64,000 bases of DNA, taken from NCBI RefSeq assembly GCF_004355225.1, contig NZ_CP037933.1:2728001-2792000 (forward strand). The letters are read 5' to 3'. Source of the stretch: Flavobacterium nackdongense. Lineage in GTDB: Bacteria; Bacteroidota; Bacteroidia; Flavobacteriales; Flavobacteriaceae. A program made the translations under genes and the position numbers. How positions within the stretch are numbered: position 1 is the stretch's first letter; the number at the start of each line of letters is the position of its first letter. The notes beneath the pieces were generated by a model, which was given only the letters and a program-made list of their open reading frames with translations, was not told the origin of the DNA and searched no databases. Shown here in pieces: positions 25,590-33,536 of the stretch.

Positions 25590-27488
25590 ATGAGCGACGC
25601 AATTAAACACGAATGTGGCATTGCCCTTTTACGATTAAAAAAACCGTTAGAATTCTACAAAGAAAAATACGGAACGGCTTTCTACGGGATAAAAAAAATG
25701 TATCTCTTGATGGAAAAGCAGCACAACCGTGGTCAGGATGGTGCAGGTTTTGCAAGTATTAAGCTTGATGTCGAACCCGGAGAGCGATACATCAGTAGAG
25801 TTCGATCGAATGCAGCGCAACCCATTCAAGATGTTTTTTCACAAATAAATGAACGCATCAACGACGAATTGGCTGCGAATCCAGAATATGTCGATAATAT
25901 TGCTTTACAGAAAAGGAAAATTCCATATCTGGGCGAATTGTTTCTAGGACACGTGCGTTATGGTACTTTTGGGAAAAATAGTATCGAAAGTGTTCATCCC
26001 TTTTTACGTCAAAACAACTGGATGCACCGAAATTTGATTTTGGCAGGAAATTTCAATATGACCAATGTGACCGAGCTTTTTCAAAGTTTGATAGAATTGG
26101 GTCAACATCCCAAAGAAATGGCGGATACCGTTACAGTAATGGAAAAAATTGGGCATTTCTTAGACAATGCCGTTACTGATTTGTATCAAGAGTGCAAAAA
26201 TAATGGTTTGAACAAAAGGGAGGCTTCACCCGTAATCGCCGAAAAATTAGATATTGCTCGAATTTTGAAAAGAGCTTCTAAAAATTTAGATGGTGGTTAT
26301 GCGATGGCAGGACTTTTGGGGCACGGAGACGCTTTTGTATTTAGAGATCCCGCAGGAATTCGCCCCGCTTATTTTTATGAAGATGACGAAATTGTCGTAG
26401 TGGCATCCGAACGTCCGGTTATTCAAACAGTTTTCAATGTGCCTTTCGAAAAAGTGCAGGAATTACAACCCGGAAATGCCTTAATCATCAAGAAAAACGG
26501 AAAAGTTACCGAGGAAGAAATCCTGACACCAACGGTAAAAAAAGCGTGTTCTTTCGAACGAATTTATTTTTCTCGCGGTAGTGATGCCGAAATTTATCAG
26601 GAACGAAAAAATTTAGGAAAATTGATTCTGCCTGCTGTTCTCGAAGCGATCGATAATGATACCGACAACACGGTTTTCTCCTATATCCCCAATACAGCGG
26701 AGACTTCTTTTTACGGAATGGTCGAAGCGGCACAGGATTTTCTGAACCAACGGAAAAACAATTATATTCTGGAAAACAGAAAAAAATTGACCAAAGAGAA
26801 ACTAGAAGAAATCCTTTCGGTAAAAATTAGAACCGAAAAAGTAGCCATAAAAGATGCCAAATTGCGCACCTTCATTACCGAAGACAGCAGTCGTGATGAT
26901 CTAGTAGCTCACGTGTATGATGTAACTTATGGCGTCATAAAACCAACCGATAATTTAGTAATTATTGATGACAGTATCGTAAGAGGAACGACACTCAAAA
27001 TGAGTATTATCAAAATGATGGATCGATTGAAACCCAAAAGTATAGTTGTAGTTTCGTCGGCACCTCAAATTCGTTATCCCGATTGTTACGGTATCGATAT
27101 GGCGAAATTAGAGGGCTTGGTTGCTTTTCGGGCTGCCTTAGAGCTGCTAAAGGAGAGAAATTTATACCATATTGTTGATGAAGTGTATGCTAAATGCAAA
27201 AAACAAGAGGATTATCACGATACTGAAGTTGTCAATTTTGTCAATGAAATTTATGCACCTTTTGCACCTCAGGAAATTTCAAATAAAATAGCGGAACTTT
27301 TGAGTTCGCCTGAAATCGAAGCTGAGGTTAAAATTATTTTCCAAACCGTTGAAAATTTACATCAGGCTTGTCCGAAAAATTTAGGGGATTGGTATTTCAC
27401 TGGAGATTATCCAACTCCCGGAGGAAATCGTGTTGTAAATAAGGCATTTATGAATTTTTATGAAGGTAAAAATGCCAGAGCATATTAA
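25590..27488 (+). CDS. Amidophosphoribosyltransferase family protein (long PurF form)
   Basis: 632 residues versus about 470-510 for classical PurF. The N-terminal Ntn glutaminase domain starts at Cys9 (HECGIALLRL), so an 8-residue propeptide would need removal to expose the nucleophile. HNRGQDGAGFA and LGHVRYGTFG follow. The C-terminal phosphoribosyltransferase domain carries the PRPP loop VIIDDSIVRGTTLK (about 456-469). Classical activity is PRPP + Gln to phosphoribosylamine in purine synthesis. This long form is a recognised Bacteroidota type that can coexist with a canonical purF, so it may be a paralogue with a different role. No symbol is assigned for that reason. Confidence 0.88.
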   Translation: MSDAIKHECGIALLRLKKPLEFYKEKYGTAFYGIKKMYLLMEKQHNRGQDGAGFASIKLDVEPGERYISRVRSNAAQPIQDVFSQINERINDELAANPEYVDNIALQKRKIPYLGELFLGHVRYGTFGKNSIESVHPFLRQNNWMHRNLILAGNFNMTNVTELFQSLIELGQHPKEMADTVTVMEKIGHFLDNAVTDLYQECKNNGLNKREASPVIAEKLDIARILKRASKNLDGGYAMAGLLGHGDAFVFRDPAGIRPAYFYEDDEIVVVASERPVIQTVFNVPFEKVQELQPGNALIIKKNGKVTEEEILTPTVKKACSFERIYFSRGSDAEIYQERKNLGKLILPAVLEAIDNDTDNTVFSYIPNTAETSFYGMVEAAQDFLNQRKNNYILENRKKLTKEKLEEILSVKIRTEKVAIKDAKLRTFITEDSSRDDLVAHVYDVTYGVIKPTDNLVIIDDSIVRGTTLKMSIIKMMDRLKPKSIVVVSSAPQIRYPDCYGIDMAKLEGLVAFRAALELLKERNLYHIVDEVYAKCKKQEDYHDTEVVNFVNEIYAPFAPQEISNKIAELLSSPEIEAEVKIIFQTVENLHQACPKNLGDWYFTGDYPTPGGNRVVNKAFMNFYEGKNARAY

Positions 27489-27617
27489 TAAAACAGTATT
27501 TTAGCATTTCATCGAGTATTTGAGTATTTCATCTAATAAATTTGTTGAAAAACGATTGTAACCATATCTTTGACTCACCATAATATTAGTAGGTTAAGTT
27601 TATGGTAGATTTGGGGC

Positions 27618-27647
27618 AAAAAGGGTGAAAGCAATTTCACCTTTTTT
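27618..27647 (+). terminator. Terminator of the purF-like gene
   Basis: GGGTGAAA/TTTCACCT stem with GCAA loop, followed by a T run. It is 130 bases after the stop; the intervening sequence shows nothing else recognisable. Confidence 0.75.
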
Positions 27648-27705
27648 ATTGGAATAAAGTCAAGGAAATTTATGTTTTTTTTGTTTCCAATTTTGAAGTT
27701 CCTTA

Positions 27706-28296
27706 TTACTTCTTGTACAAATTATTGTGGTCTATATATTCCCAAACTTTTTCAGGCATAAGCGGACGAACATTCTTCTTATTTTTGATGTTCTCGCGAA
27801 TAAAGGTGGATGAAATTTCTACAATCGGAGCATCGATAGTGTGAATGTTGGGATTGTTTTTTATAGTTAAATCCTGTTTTGCGTCTGTTTCAGTTGCTAT
27901 ACGTGGATACACATAAATACTGTGATTTTGCAAAATAACCTCGTGATTTTTCCACTTGTGAAACGACTTTAGATTGTCCTCACCCATAATCAGCGCAAAT
28001 TCGTGCTGCGGATATTTATCCTGCAAATGAGCCAAGGTATTTACCGTATAATTGGGTTGGGTTAACTTGAATTCAATATCCGAAGGTTTGATTTTTGGAT
28101 AGTCTTCGGTGGCCAAAAAAACGAGTTGCAGACGTTGGTAATCGTCAAGTATTGTTTTTTTATTTTTTAAAGGATTGTGAGGAGTTACGACCATCCAGAT
28201 TTGGTCTAAATCAGAATTCTCGGCCATATGATTGGCAATTATCAAATGTCCAATATGAATGGGATTGAATGTTCCGAAATAGAGTCCGATTTTCAT
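27706..28296 (-). CDS. nadD: Nicotinate-nucleotide adenylyltransferase
   Basis: 196 residues. It forms deamido-NAD from nicotinate mononucleotide and ATP. The nucleotidyltransferase motif GTFNPIHIGHLIIANHMAE (HxGH) is at 9-28, with the MVVTPHNPLKNKK substrate loop and a C-terminal ISSTFIRENIKN (SxTxxR-type). Last gene of the yicC-hypothetical-gmk-nadD operon, separated from gmk by an AT-rich hairpin. Confidence 0.95.
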   Translation of the reverse strand: MKIGLYFGTFNPIHIGHLIIANHMAENSDLDQIWMVVTPHNPLKNKKTILDDYQRLQLVFLATEDYPKIKPSDIEFKLTQPNYTVNTLAHLQDKYPQHEFALIMGEDNLKSFHKWKNHEVILQNHSIYVYPRIATETDAKQDLTIKNNPNIHTIDAPIVEISSTFIRENIKNKKNVRPLMPEKVWEYIDHNNLYKK

Positions 28297-28304
28297 TTTA
28301 TTTT

Positions 28305-28391
28305 AATCTAAAAAATCCAAAAAATTGAAAAATCTAAAAAAAGTAAAAGTTCACAATCATTTTTTTAGATTGTTTGGATTTTTTTCTTTTT
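28305..28391 (-). repeat. AT-rich nested inverted repeat between gmk and nadD
   Basis: AAAAAATCCAA and AATCTAAAAAAA on the left pair with TTTTTTTAGATT and TTGGATTTTTT on the right, a nested hairpin that covers the whole 94-base gap. It could attenuate nadD or protect the gmk mRNA 3' end. A similar style of palindrome occurs at 44915-44984. Confidence 0.5.
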
Positions 28392-28969
28392 TAGATTTTT
28401 TCATTCACAAATTCCTTCACTAAATGATGCGCTTCTTCGAGAGCAATAGCCAAATCATAGTTTTTAATAACAACATCAAATTGTGGCGCTGTCGCCAATT
28501 CGACGTGGGCTTTTGCAATTCGCATATTTATTTTTTCGTCGCTTTCGGTGGAGCGTTCTTTGAGCCTCCTTTTGAGTTCGTCCACACTAGGTGGTTTTAC
28601 GAAAACTGCTAAGGTTTCCTCAGGAAATTTATGTTTGATGCGCAATCCACCAGCTACATCAATGTCGAAAATTACGTTTTTTCCTAGAGCCCAAATGCGT
28701 TCGACTTCGCTTTTCAAAGTTCCATAAAAATTATCTCTATACACTTCTTCCCATTCTACAAAATCTTCGTTTTTGATGTGGGTTTTGAAATCTTTTAGTG
28801 ACATAAAGTAATAATCTTTACCGTTTACTTCTTCGCCACGAGCTTCCCGCGTTGCTGCGGAAATAGAAAACTCCAAATTCAAGTCTTCTTGCTTTAATAA
28901 ATGCCTAACTATGGTGGTTTTCCCAGAACCTGATGGTGCCGAAAACACTATTAATTTTCCTTTTTTCAT
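28391..28969 (-). CDS. gmk: Guanylate kinase
   Basis: 192 residues. It phosphorylates GMP to GDP. P-loop FSAPSGSGKTTIVRHLL at the N terminus, the GMP-binding segment SISAATREARGEEVNGKDYYFMS, and the lid region KRRLKERSTESDEKINMRI are all present. Third gene of the yicC operon. Confidence 0.96.
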   Translation of the reverse strand: MKKGKLIVFSAPSGSGKTTIVRHLLKQEDLNLEFSISAATREARGEEVNGKDYYFMSLKDFKTHIKNEDFVEWEEVYRDNFYGTLKSEVERIWALGKNVIFDIDVAGGLRIKHKFPEETLAVFVKPPSVDELKRRLKERSTESDEKINMRIAKAHVELATAPQFDVVIKNYDLAIALEEAHHLVKEFVNEKI

Positions 28970-28987
28970 TCTTTAATTTATATGTAA

Positions 28988-29596
28988 TCAATCATTCCAA
29001 AGATTGAATTCTTTTTTAATTGTTGATAATAGTTGATTATACGAAATCAGTTCATCAACATTTGGATAATATTTTAAATAGGTTTCAGGATTGTTAAAAG
29101 AAAAACTATTCTCAATACTCCCATTTTTTATAAAGACTTCATAACTATCTCCATCAACTACGGTTTTTATATTCTTAATAGTCACATATTCACCATCTTC
29201 GAACTTGATTGAACTCAATTTTAATTTGTAATTGATTTCTTTTAAATCAGGTAAAAATTCTAAATCCAAAAGCAATAAATTTAACCATATTAAATTAGCG
29301 TCTTTTGGTTTTAGTTTTCCAATATTTTCTTTTGGAAATTGAATTTGGTTAATTTTTGTTACTTGTTTTAAATTTTTTGAATAATAATAAATAGTTACTT
29401 TCCAATTGTTTTTACCTTCATCATACATTCTGAAAATTTCTACAGTATTTGAAATAGAATAATCTTTATAAATTCGGATTTCTTTTTGAAATTCTAATGT
29501 ATCAGGTATTTCTAAAACTTTATTTATTTCAGAGACTTCTTGTCCAAAACAATTGAAAAGAGTTAAAAACAAGGAGATGAAATAATATCTTATCAT
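28988..29596 (-). CDS. Exported hypothetical protein within the yicC-gmk operon
   Basis: 202 residues; not recognised. A signal peptide (MIRYYFISLFLTLFNCFGQ) is followed by a mostly beta-strand, Lys/Asn-rich mature part without cysteines. It has no catalytic motif that I can identify. It lies 18 bases upstream of gmk and 13 bases downstream of yicC, so it shares their transcript. The composition (Asn, Lys, Ile-rich; very AT-rich codons) differs visibly from its neighbours, and yicC-gmk are usually adjacent, suggesting a recent insertion. Confidence 0.75.
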   Translation of the reverse strand: MIRYYFISLFLTLFNCFGQEVSEINKVLEIPDTLEFQKEIRIYKDYSISNTVEIFRMYDEGKNNWKVTIYYYSKNLKQVTKINQIQFPKENIGKLKPKDANLIWLNLLLLDLEFLPDLKEINYKLKLSSIKFEDGEYVTIKNIKTVVDGDSYEVFIKNGSIENSFSFNNPETYLKYYPNVDELISYNQLLSTIKKEFNLWND

Positions 29597-29609
29597 TGAT
29601 TAAAATCGC

Positions 29610-30470
29610 TTACAACACATTCAAAACCTGTTCCTTAATTTTTTCCAATTCATCCTTCATCATCACAACAAGTTTTTGCATTTGGGCGTGATTCGATTTC
29701 GAACCCATTGTGTTGATTTCGCGTCCCATTTCTTGGGTGATGAAACCTAGTTTTCGACCGTTGGCTTCCGTCCCGTTGATGGTTTCCAAGAAATAATCTA
29801 GGTGATTGGTCAAACGCACTTTTTCTTCGGTAATGTCCAATTTTTCTAGGTAATAAATCAATTCCTGTTCAAAACGGTTTTCATCGACATTGACTTTCAA
29901 TTCTGCAATGGCGGTTTGCAAACGGTATTTTATCGCTTGAACCCTTTCTGGATCAAGAGCTAAAGCGTCGTTCATATATTGACGTATGTTGCTTATGCGC
30001 AATTGGAATTCTTTCTCCAATGAAGCCCCTTCATCTTTGCGGAAATCTCCAATATAATCCAAGGCTTCGACAATTACTTTCTGAATTTCGACCCAGTCAT
30101 TTTCGTCGATTTCTTCTCGTTCGGTTTTGAGAGTGTCTGGCATTCGAACAGCCATTTTCATCAATTCGGTTTCATCGGCAGCCGGATACACTTCGCGCAA
30201 TTGACTGATGTAGGCTTTTACAATGGGCACGTTGACTTTCGTTGAGGTTTGCTCGGCGGTACTTTCTATAAAAATCGAAAAATCTACTTTCCCTCTTTCG
30301 AGTTTCAAGGCAATTTGGTTGCGTAAACCCAGTTCCATTTCGCGGTAGGACGAAGGCATTCGCACGCTTAAATCCAAACCTTTACTGTTTAGGGATTTTA
30401 CTTCAACGGTAATTTTTTTGGTTGGCAATTGCAAAGTAGCTTTGCCAAATCCGGTCATTGATTGTATCAT
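29610..30470 (-). CDS. yicC: YicC family endoribonuclease
   Basis: 286 residues with the YicC hallmarks: MIQSMTGFGKATLQLP at the start, VEVKSLNSKGLDLSVRMPSSYR, the central helical domain, and the DUF1732 C terminus (EANGRKLGFITQEMGREINTMGSKSNHAQMQ). E. coli YicC is a small-RNA-associated endoribonuclease. First gene of the operon; promoter at 30490-30523. Confidence 0.93.
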   Translation of the reverse strand: MIQSMTGFGKATLQLPTKKITVEVKSLNSKGLDLSVRMPSSYREMELGLRNQIALKLERGKVDFSIFIESTAEQTSTKVNVPIVKAYISQLREVYPAADETELMKMAVRMPDTLKTEREEIDENDWVEIQKVIVEALDYIGDFRKDEGASLEKEFQLRISNIRQYMNDALALDPERVQAIKYRLQTAIAELKVNVDENRFEQELIYYLEKLDITEEKVRLTNHLDYFLETINGTEANGRKLGFITQEMGREINTMGSKSNHAQMQKLVVMMKDELEKIKEQVLNVL

Positions 30471-30489
30471 ATTATTTTCTAAAAGAATT

Positions 30490-30523
30490 CAAAGATAAGA
30501 AAAAAAGCCCCTTAACCTCCAAA
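30490..30523 (-). promoter_or_regulatory. Promoter of the yicC operon
   Basis: On the minus strand, TTTG (30523-30520), 22-nt spacer, TATCTTTG (30497-30490), 20 bases before the yicC ATG. It overlaps the terminator of the convergent-tandem EamA gene upstream. Confidence 0.6.
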
Positions 30524-30574
30524 GGGCGAATTTAAACAACTTATCCATTCCCGCTTTGGGGTTTAGGGGGCTTT
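30504..30574 (-). terminator. Terminator of the ArsC-like/EamA unit, repeat-derived
   Basis: On the plus strand AAAGCCCCTTAACC (about 30504-30517) pairs with GGTTTAGGGGGCTTT (about 30560-30574). On the minus strand it ends in a U run. The stop codon of the EamA gene lies inside one arm. The GC-rich arms match a dispersed flavobacterial repeat also seen at 45741-45765. Confidence 0.65.
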
Positions 30575-31462
30575 CTGCGTTACTAAATATACTCCTGCAA
30601 ATATCAAAACTGCCGAAATGATTTTTACTAATGTGAGTTCGTCTTTGCCTAAACCAATAGCAAAAATTGTTGCAAAAAATGGCTGCAAGTAGATGAAAAC
30701 CGCCACTGTAGTTGGTTTTAGTTCTTTCATCGAAAGCAAATTGAGCAAGTAGGTCAAGAAGGTCGAAAAAACGACAACAAAACCTATTTTCCAATAAATG
30801 TCCGTTGGCATTATCGACCAATCTACAATGGATAACTCGTTCCAGCCAAAGGGCACAATCATTATAAAACCGATGAGATACACCCATTTTACAAAGTTGA
30901 AAGCATTGTATTTTGCCATCAGTTTTTTAACCAAAACCAAGTATAAACCATAAGAGATTGCATTGGCAAACACCAGAAAATTTCCCAAACTGGCTTGAGG
31001 TTCGCTTTTGATGGTTTTTCCGTAAAGAATGAGCGCCGAGGTTCCAATTAAGCCCAAAACAAGTCCAAAAACCATTCGTTTTTGAATGCGTTCTTTCATT
31101 ATTATCGCAGAAAGCACCAAGACAATCATAGGCGTAGAAACCATCAATACAGATGCCGATATGGGAGAAGTTAAGCTTAACCCTTTGAAGAAACAAAGCA
31201 TATTCAGCGTTATTCCGAAAAATGCTGCTGCAATTATTCGAGGAAAATCAGCTCGTTCTATTTTTTCGGCACGTACTTGCTCCGGAATTCGAGCAAAAAG
31301 CCACGACAACCAAAACAAAAGGGTGGCGCCGCCCACTCGAATAATTAAAAAACCGTAAGCGCCAATGTGTTTTGGCATCACATCTTTGGCAATGGTAAAT
31401 GTCATTCCATAAAAAATAGAAACTAAAGTAGCAGTAATAAGGGCAAGAGTTCGTTTTGACAT
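30563..31462 (-). CDS. EamA/DMT family transporter
   Basis: 299 residues with about ten membrane helices arranged as two EamA repeats (about 8-140 and 150-295). Typical segments are FYGMTFTIAK, PISASVLMVSTPMIVLVLSAIIMKE at the end of repeat one, and FIYLQPFFATIFAIGLGKDELTLVKIISAVLIFAGVYLV in repeat two. Members export metabolites or amino acids; substrate unknown. Its ATG overlaps the stop of the ArsC-like gene (TAATG). The last residues (QKAP) are encoded inside the repeat-derived terminator. Confidence 0.9.
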   Translation of the reverse strand: MSKRTLALITATLVSIFYGMTFTIAKDVMPKHIGAYGFLIIRVGGATLLFWLSWLFARIPEQVRAEKIERADFPRIIAAAFFGITLNMLCFFKGLSLTSPISASVLMVSTPMIVLVLSAIIMKERIQKRMVFGLVLGLIGTSALILYGKTIKSEPQASLGNFLVFANAISYGLYLVLVKKLMAKYNAFNFVKWVYLIGFIMIVPFGWNELSIVDWSIMPTDIYWKIGFVVVFSTFLTYLLNLLSMKELKPTTVAVFIYLQPFFATIFAIGLGKDELTLVKIISAVLIFAGVYLVTQKAP

Positions 31463-31812
31463 TAGGCTAAAGCTTTCATCACTTGGAGTATGTTCTGTTG
31501 GCTGTTGCCAATGTATATGCTATTGTCAATAATAAAAACGGGGCGACTCAAGAAAGTGTAATGCTCAAGAATGTATTTTTTGAAATCCGCTTCGGTCAAT
31601 GATTTGTTCTTAAAATCCATCGATTTATAGAGTTGTGCTTTTTTGCTAAAAAGCGCTTCGTAACTTCCCGATAGTTGGTACATTTCCTCCAATTCTTTCT
31701 CTGTAATAGGGTCTTGTTTAATGTCGTGAAACACTAAATTATGATCTTTCGGTAACGATTTGATTATTTTTCGACAAGTATCGCAGGAAGCGAGATAATA
31801 TATTTTGTTCAT
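31462..31812 (-). CDS. ArsC/Spx-family reductase-like protein
   Basis: 116 residues from the ATG at 31812 (MNKIYYLASCDTCRKI); an in-frame ATG at 31839 would add nine unusual residues. The thioredoxin-fold ArsC family is shown by CDTCRK (Cys10, Cys13, a CxxC like Spx), the basic KDHNLVFHDIKQDPIT segment and LSRPVFIIDNSIYIG with the family Arg. It may be a glutaredoxin-type arsenate reductase homologue or a Spx-like redox protein; the housekeeping context (no ars genes) argues against dedicated arsenate resistance. Overlaps the EamA start by one base. An 18-base palindrome lies just upstream. Confidence 0.85.
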   Translation of the reverse strand: MNKIYYLASCDTCRKIIKSLPKDHNLVFHDIKQDPITEKELEEMYQLSGSYEALFSKKAQLYKSMDFKNKSLTEADFKKYILEHYTFLSRPVFIIDNSIYIGNSQQNILQVMKALA

Positions 31813-31826
31813 ATTGGTCAATGCAA

Positions 31827-31844
31827 TTTCTTTGTGCAAAGAAA
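31827..31844. promoter_or_regulatory. 18-base palindrome upstream of the ArsC-like gene
   Basis: TTTCTTTG-TG-CAAAGAAA, perfect 8-bp arms, 15 bases before the start at 31812. Possible operator in the leader. Confidence 0.35.
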
Positions 31845-31906
31845 ATTCATTTGAAACGGAAAATGATTATTTTTATCAAAAATTTAAAACTATAAATTAG
31901 TATGAT

Positions 31907-32362
31907 ATGCATCACACACTCGAAGTAAATACAACTAGTAGGAAAATGGCTTTGAAATTTCTCGAAAATTATTCTTTAGAACAGCTCAACAAAATTCCCG
32001 AAGGTTTTAGTAATAATTTAATTTGGAATATTGGCCATATACTAGTTACACAACAATTATTGGTTTATAAATTGTCCGGTTTGCCAATGATGGTTTCAGA
32101 TGACATGGTCGAAAAATTCAAAAAAGGAAGCAAGCCTGAGCAAGAAATTACGCAAACTGAAGTAGAGGAAATCAAATCGTTGTTATTTGTAACCATCGAA
32201 AAAACAAATGAGGATTTGAAGAATAATGTTTTCAAAGAATACCAAGAATATCCAACTTCGACAGGCTTTGTTTTAAAAAATGCTGAAGGAGCAATGGCGT
32301 TCAACAACTTTCACGAAGGGCTCCATCTTGGCATTATGATGAGTTTAAGAAAGCTAGTTTAA
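31907..32362 (+). CDS. DinB/YfiT-like metal-dependent hydrolase family protein
   Basis: 151-residue four-helix bundle of the DinB_2 superfamily (not DNA polymerase IV). The three metal-ligand histidines are visible as NIGHIL in helix 2 and FHEGLHLG near the C terminus. Members include thiol-dependent transferases (bacillithiol/mycothiol S-transferases) and many uncharacterised proteins. Monocistronic, divergent from the ArsC-like gene. Confidence 0.87.
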   Translation: MHHTLEVNTTSRKMALKFLENYSLEQLNKIPEGFSNNLIWNIGHILVTQQLLVYKLSGLPMMVSDDMVEKFKKGSKPEQEITQTEVEEIKSLLFVTIEKTNEDLKNNVFKEYQEYPTSTGFVLKNAEGAMAFNNFHEGLHLGIMMSLRKLV

Positions 32363-32382
32363 GTACACCAAAACTAAATGCA

Positions 32383-32420
32383 AAACCCAACTTAAAAATG
32401 TTTTGAGTTGGGTTTCGTGT
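32383..32420. terminator. Hairpin between the DinB-like gene and the outer-membrane protein gene
   Basis: AAACCCAACTTAAAA (32383-32397) pairs with TTTTGAGTTGGGTTT (32401-32415). The T tract after it is interrupted (CGTGTTTTT), so efficiency is uncertain. Confidence 0.6.
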
Positions 32421-32441
32421 TTTTAAATAGATGAGGTTGGG

Positions 32442-33248
32442 TTATTGAATGTAATAAATATAGCCCACATTGAACCAAACATTCCAATCATTGGCTTTGT
32501 TTTCCTTGTAAAGTTCAGGGTTCGGGTTTAAGCCGTCTACCCAATCTGAAAAATAATATTGCAATCTTAAGTCGACCATCAAATCCGATAGCGGGGATAG
32601 TTTGTATCGGGTTCCTAAACTGGAAACTACGGACCAAACAGAGCTCGATTCCGTAGAAAATCCGTAGGCACGATCGTCTGTTGGGGTTAAATATTTGGGA
32701 AAAGTGGTCAAAGGTGTTCCCAACGGTCCCATTGTAGAATAGGCTTCGGCATTGTAAAAACTGTATTGAGCTCCAAGACTTACAAAAGGGGCCCAACTTC
32801 CAATAGTTTCGGTAAATTCACGAATACTTAAAGGGAAAAACTCCAACTGCATCCCAATATTGGTTACGTCGGTGCTGCCATCCATTGCTTTTAATTGTTC
32901 TTTTCCTAGAGAGGGCTTGCCTTCAACCCATTGGCCAAAATGATCTAACTTTGTTTTATTGTAAGACAATTCGCTTCTAAGCTTGAAGTGGTCGTTAAAA
33001 TAGGTTTCTGGGGTGTAACAATTACATTCGGCAGTATAGGAAAAGTTCATATAATGTATGATACCAATTCCATATCCTGAATTTCCTGCATTGGTTGACA
33101 AATCATGCCTTTCGCCATAGTCCGACTGAAAGGCTACAGGGCCAGCGATAACACCAATTTCGTGTGAAAATCCAAATTGAGCTTTAGCTGTATTTGAAAG
33201 GCCAAAAAAAAGGATTAAGCAGAAAAATGTAATAGATTTTGGGATCAT
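32442..33248 (-). CDS. Outer-membrane beta-barrel protein, probably THC0290_0291 family
   Basis: 268 residues. Signal peptide ending NTAKAQ, then FGFSHEIGVIAGPVAFQSDYGER, a CNCY motif in the loop near residue 75, alternating amphipathic strands and a terminal strand WFNVGYIYYIQ. The start and the pattern fit a family I remember as THC0290_0291 in flavobacteria, function unknown; family assignment is from memory and moderate. Monocistronic with its own -7 element. Confidence 0.75.
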   Translation of the reverse strand: MIPKSITFFCLILFFGLSNTAKAQFGFSHEIGVIAGPVAFQSDYGERHDLSTNAGNSGYGIGIIHYMNFSYTAECNCYTPETYFNDHFKLRSELSYNKTKLDHFGQWVEGKPSLGKEQLKAMDGSTDVTNIGMQLEFFPLSIREFTETIGSWAPFVSLGAQYSFYNAEAYSTMGPLGTPLTTFPKYLTPTDDRAYGFSTESSSVWSVVSSLGTRYKLSPLSDLMVDLRLQYYFSDWVDGLNPNPELYKENKANDWNVWFNVGYIYYIQ

Positions 33249-33268
33249 TCTAATGAATTACTTTTTTA

Positions 33269-33276
33269 CAAATATA
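33269..33276 (-). promoter_or_regulatory. Putative -7 element of the outer-membrane protein gene
   Basis: TATATTTG on the minus strand, 21 bases upstream of the ATG. Confidence 0.5.
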
Positions 33277-33481
33277 TAAAAACATCAATCAATCTTTAGA
33301 TTATGGGATGAATTATAATAAAACGTTAACCAATATAAAAATTATATAAAGATATTATACCGATTAAAGGTTTTCGATAGCAATAGTTTTGATATTAAAT
33401 AAATTTGTTCCAACATCAATAAAAAAGCGTTGCTAGGTGTTAAGAAATAACAAATAAATGCTAAAATATTCCGATATAATG

Positions 33482-33489
33482 TATATTTG
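33482..33489 (+). promoter_or_regulatory. Putative -7 element of gdhA
   Basis: TATATTTG; predicted start of transcription near 33496, giving a leader of about 40 nt that contains the palindrome at 33501-33512. The -33 region lacks TTG. Confidence 0.55.
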
Positions 33490-33500
33490 TCGCTACTAAC

Positions 33501-33512
33501 GAAAACGTTTTC
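33501..33512. promoter_or_regulatory. LacI-type palindrome in the gdhA leader
   Basis: GAAAACGTTTTC, a perfect 12-base palindrome with the central CG typical of LacI/GalR-family operators, placed just downstream of the predicted transcription start, where a bound repressor would block elongation or initiation. Confidence 0.45.
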
Positions 33513-33536
33513 TTAACCGTTAATAATTTTAAAAAT

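Noticed and set aside
31902..31906. Earlier ATG for the DinB-like gene
   Set aside because: It is in a different frame from the protein.
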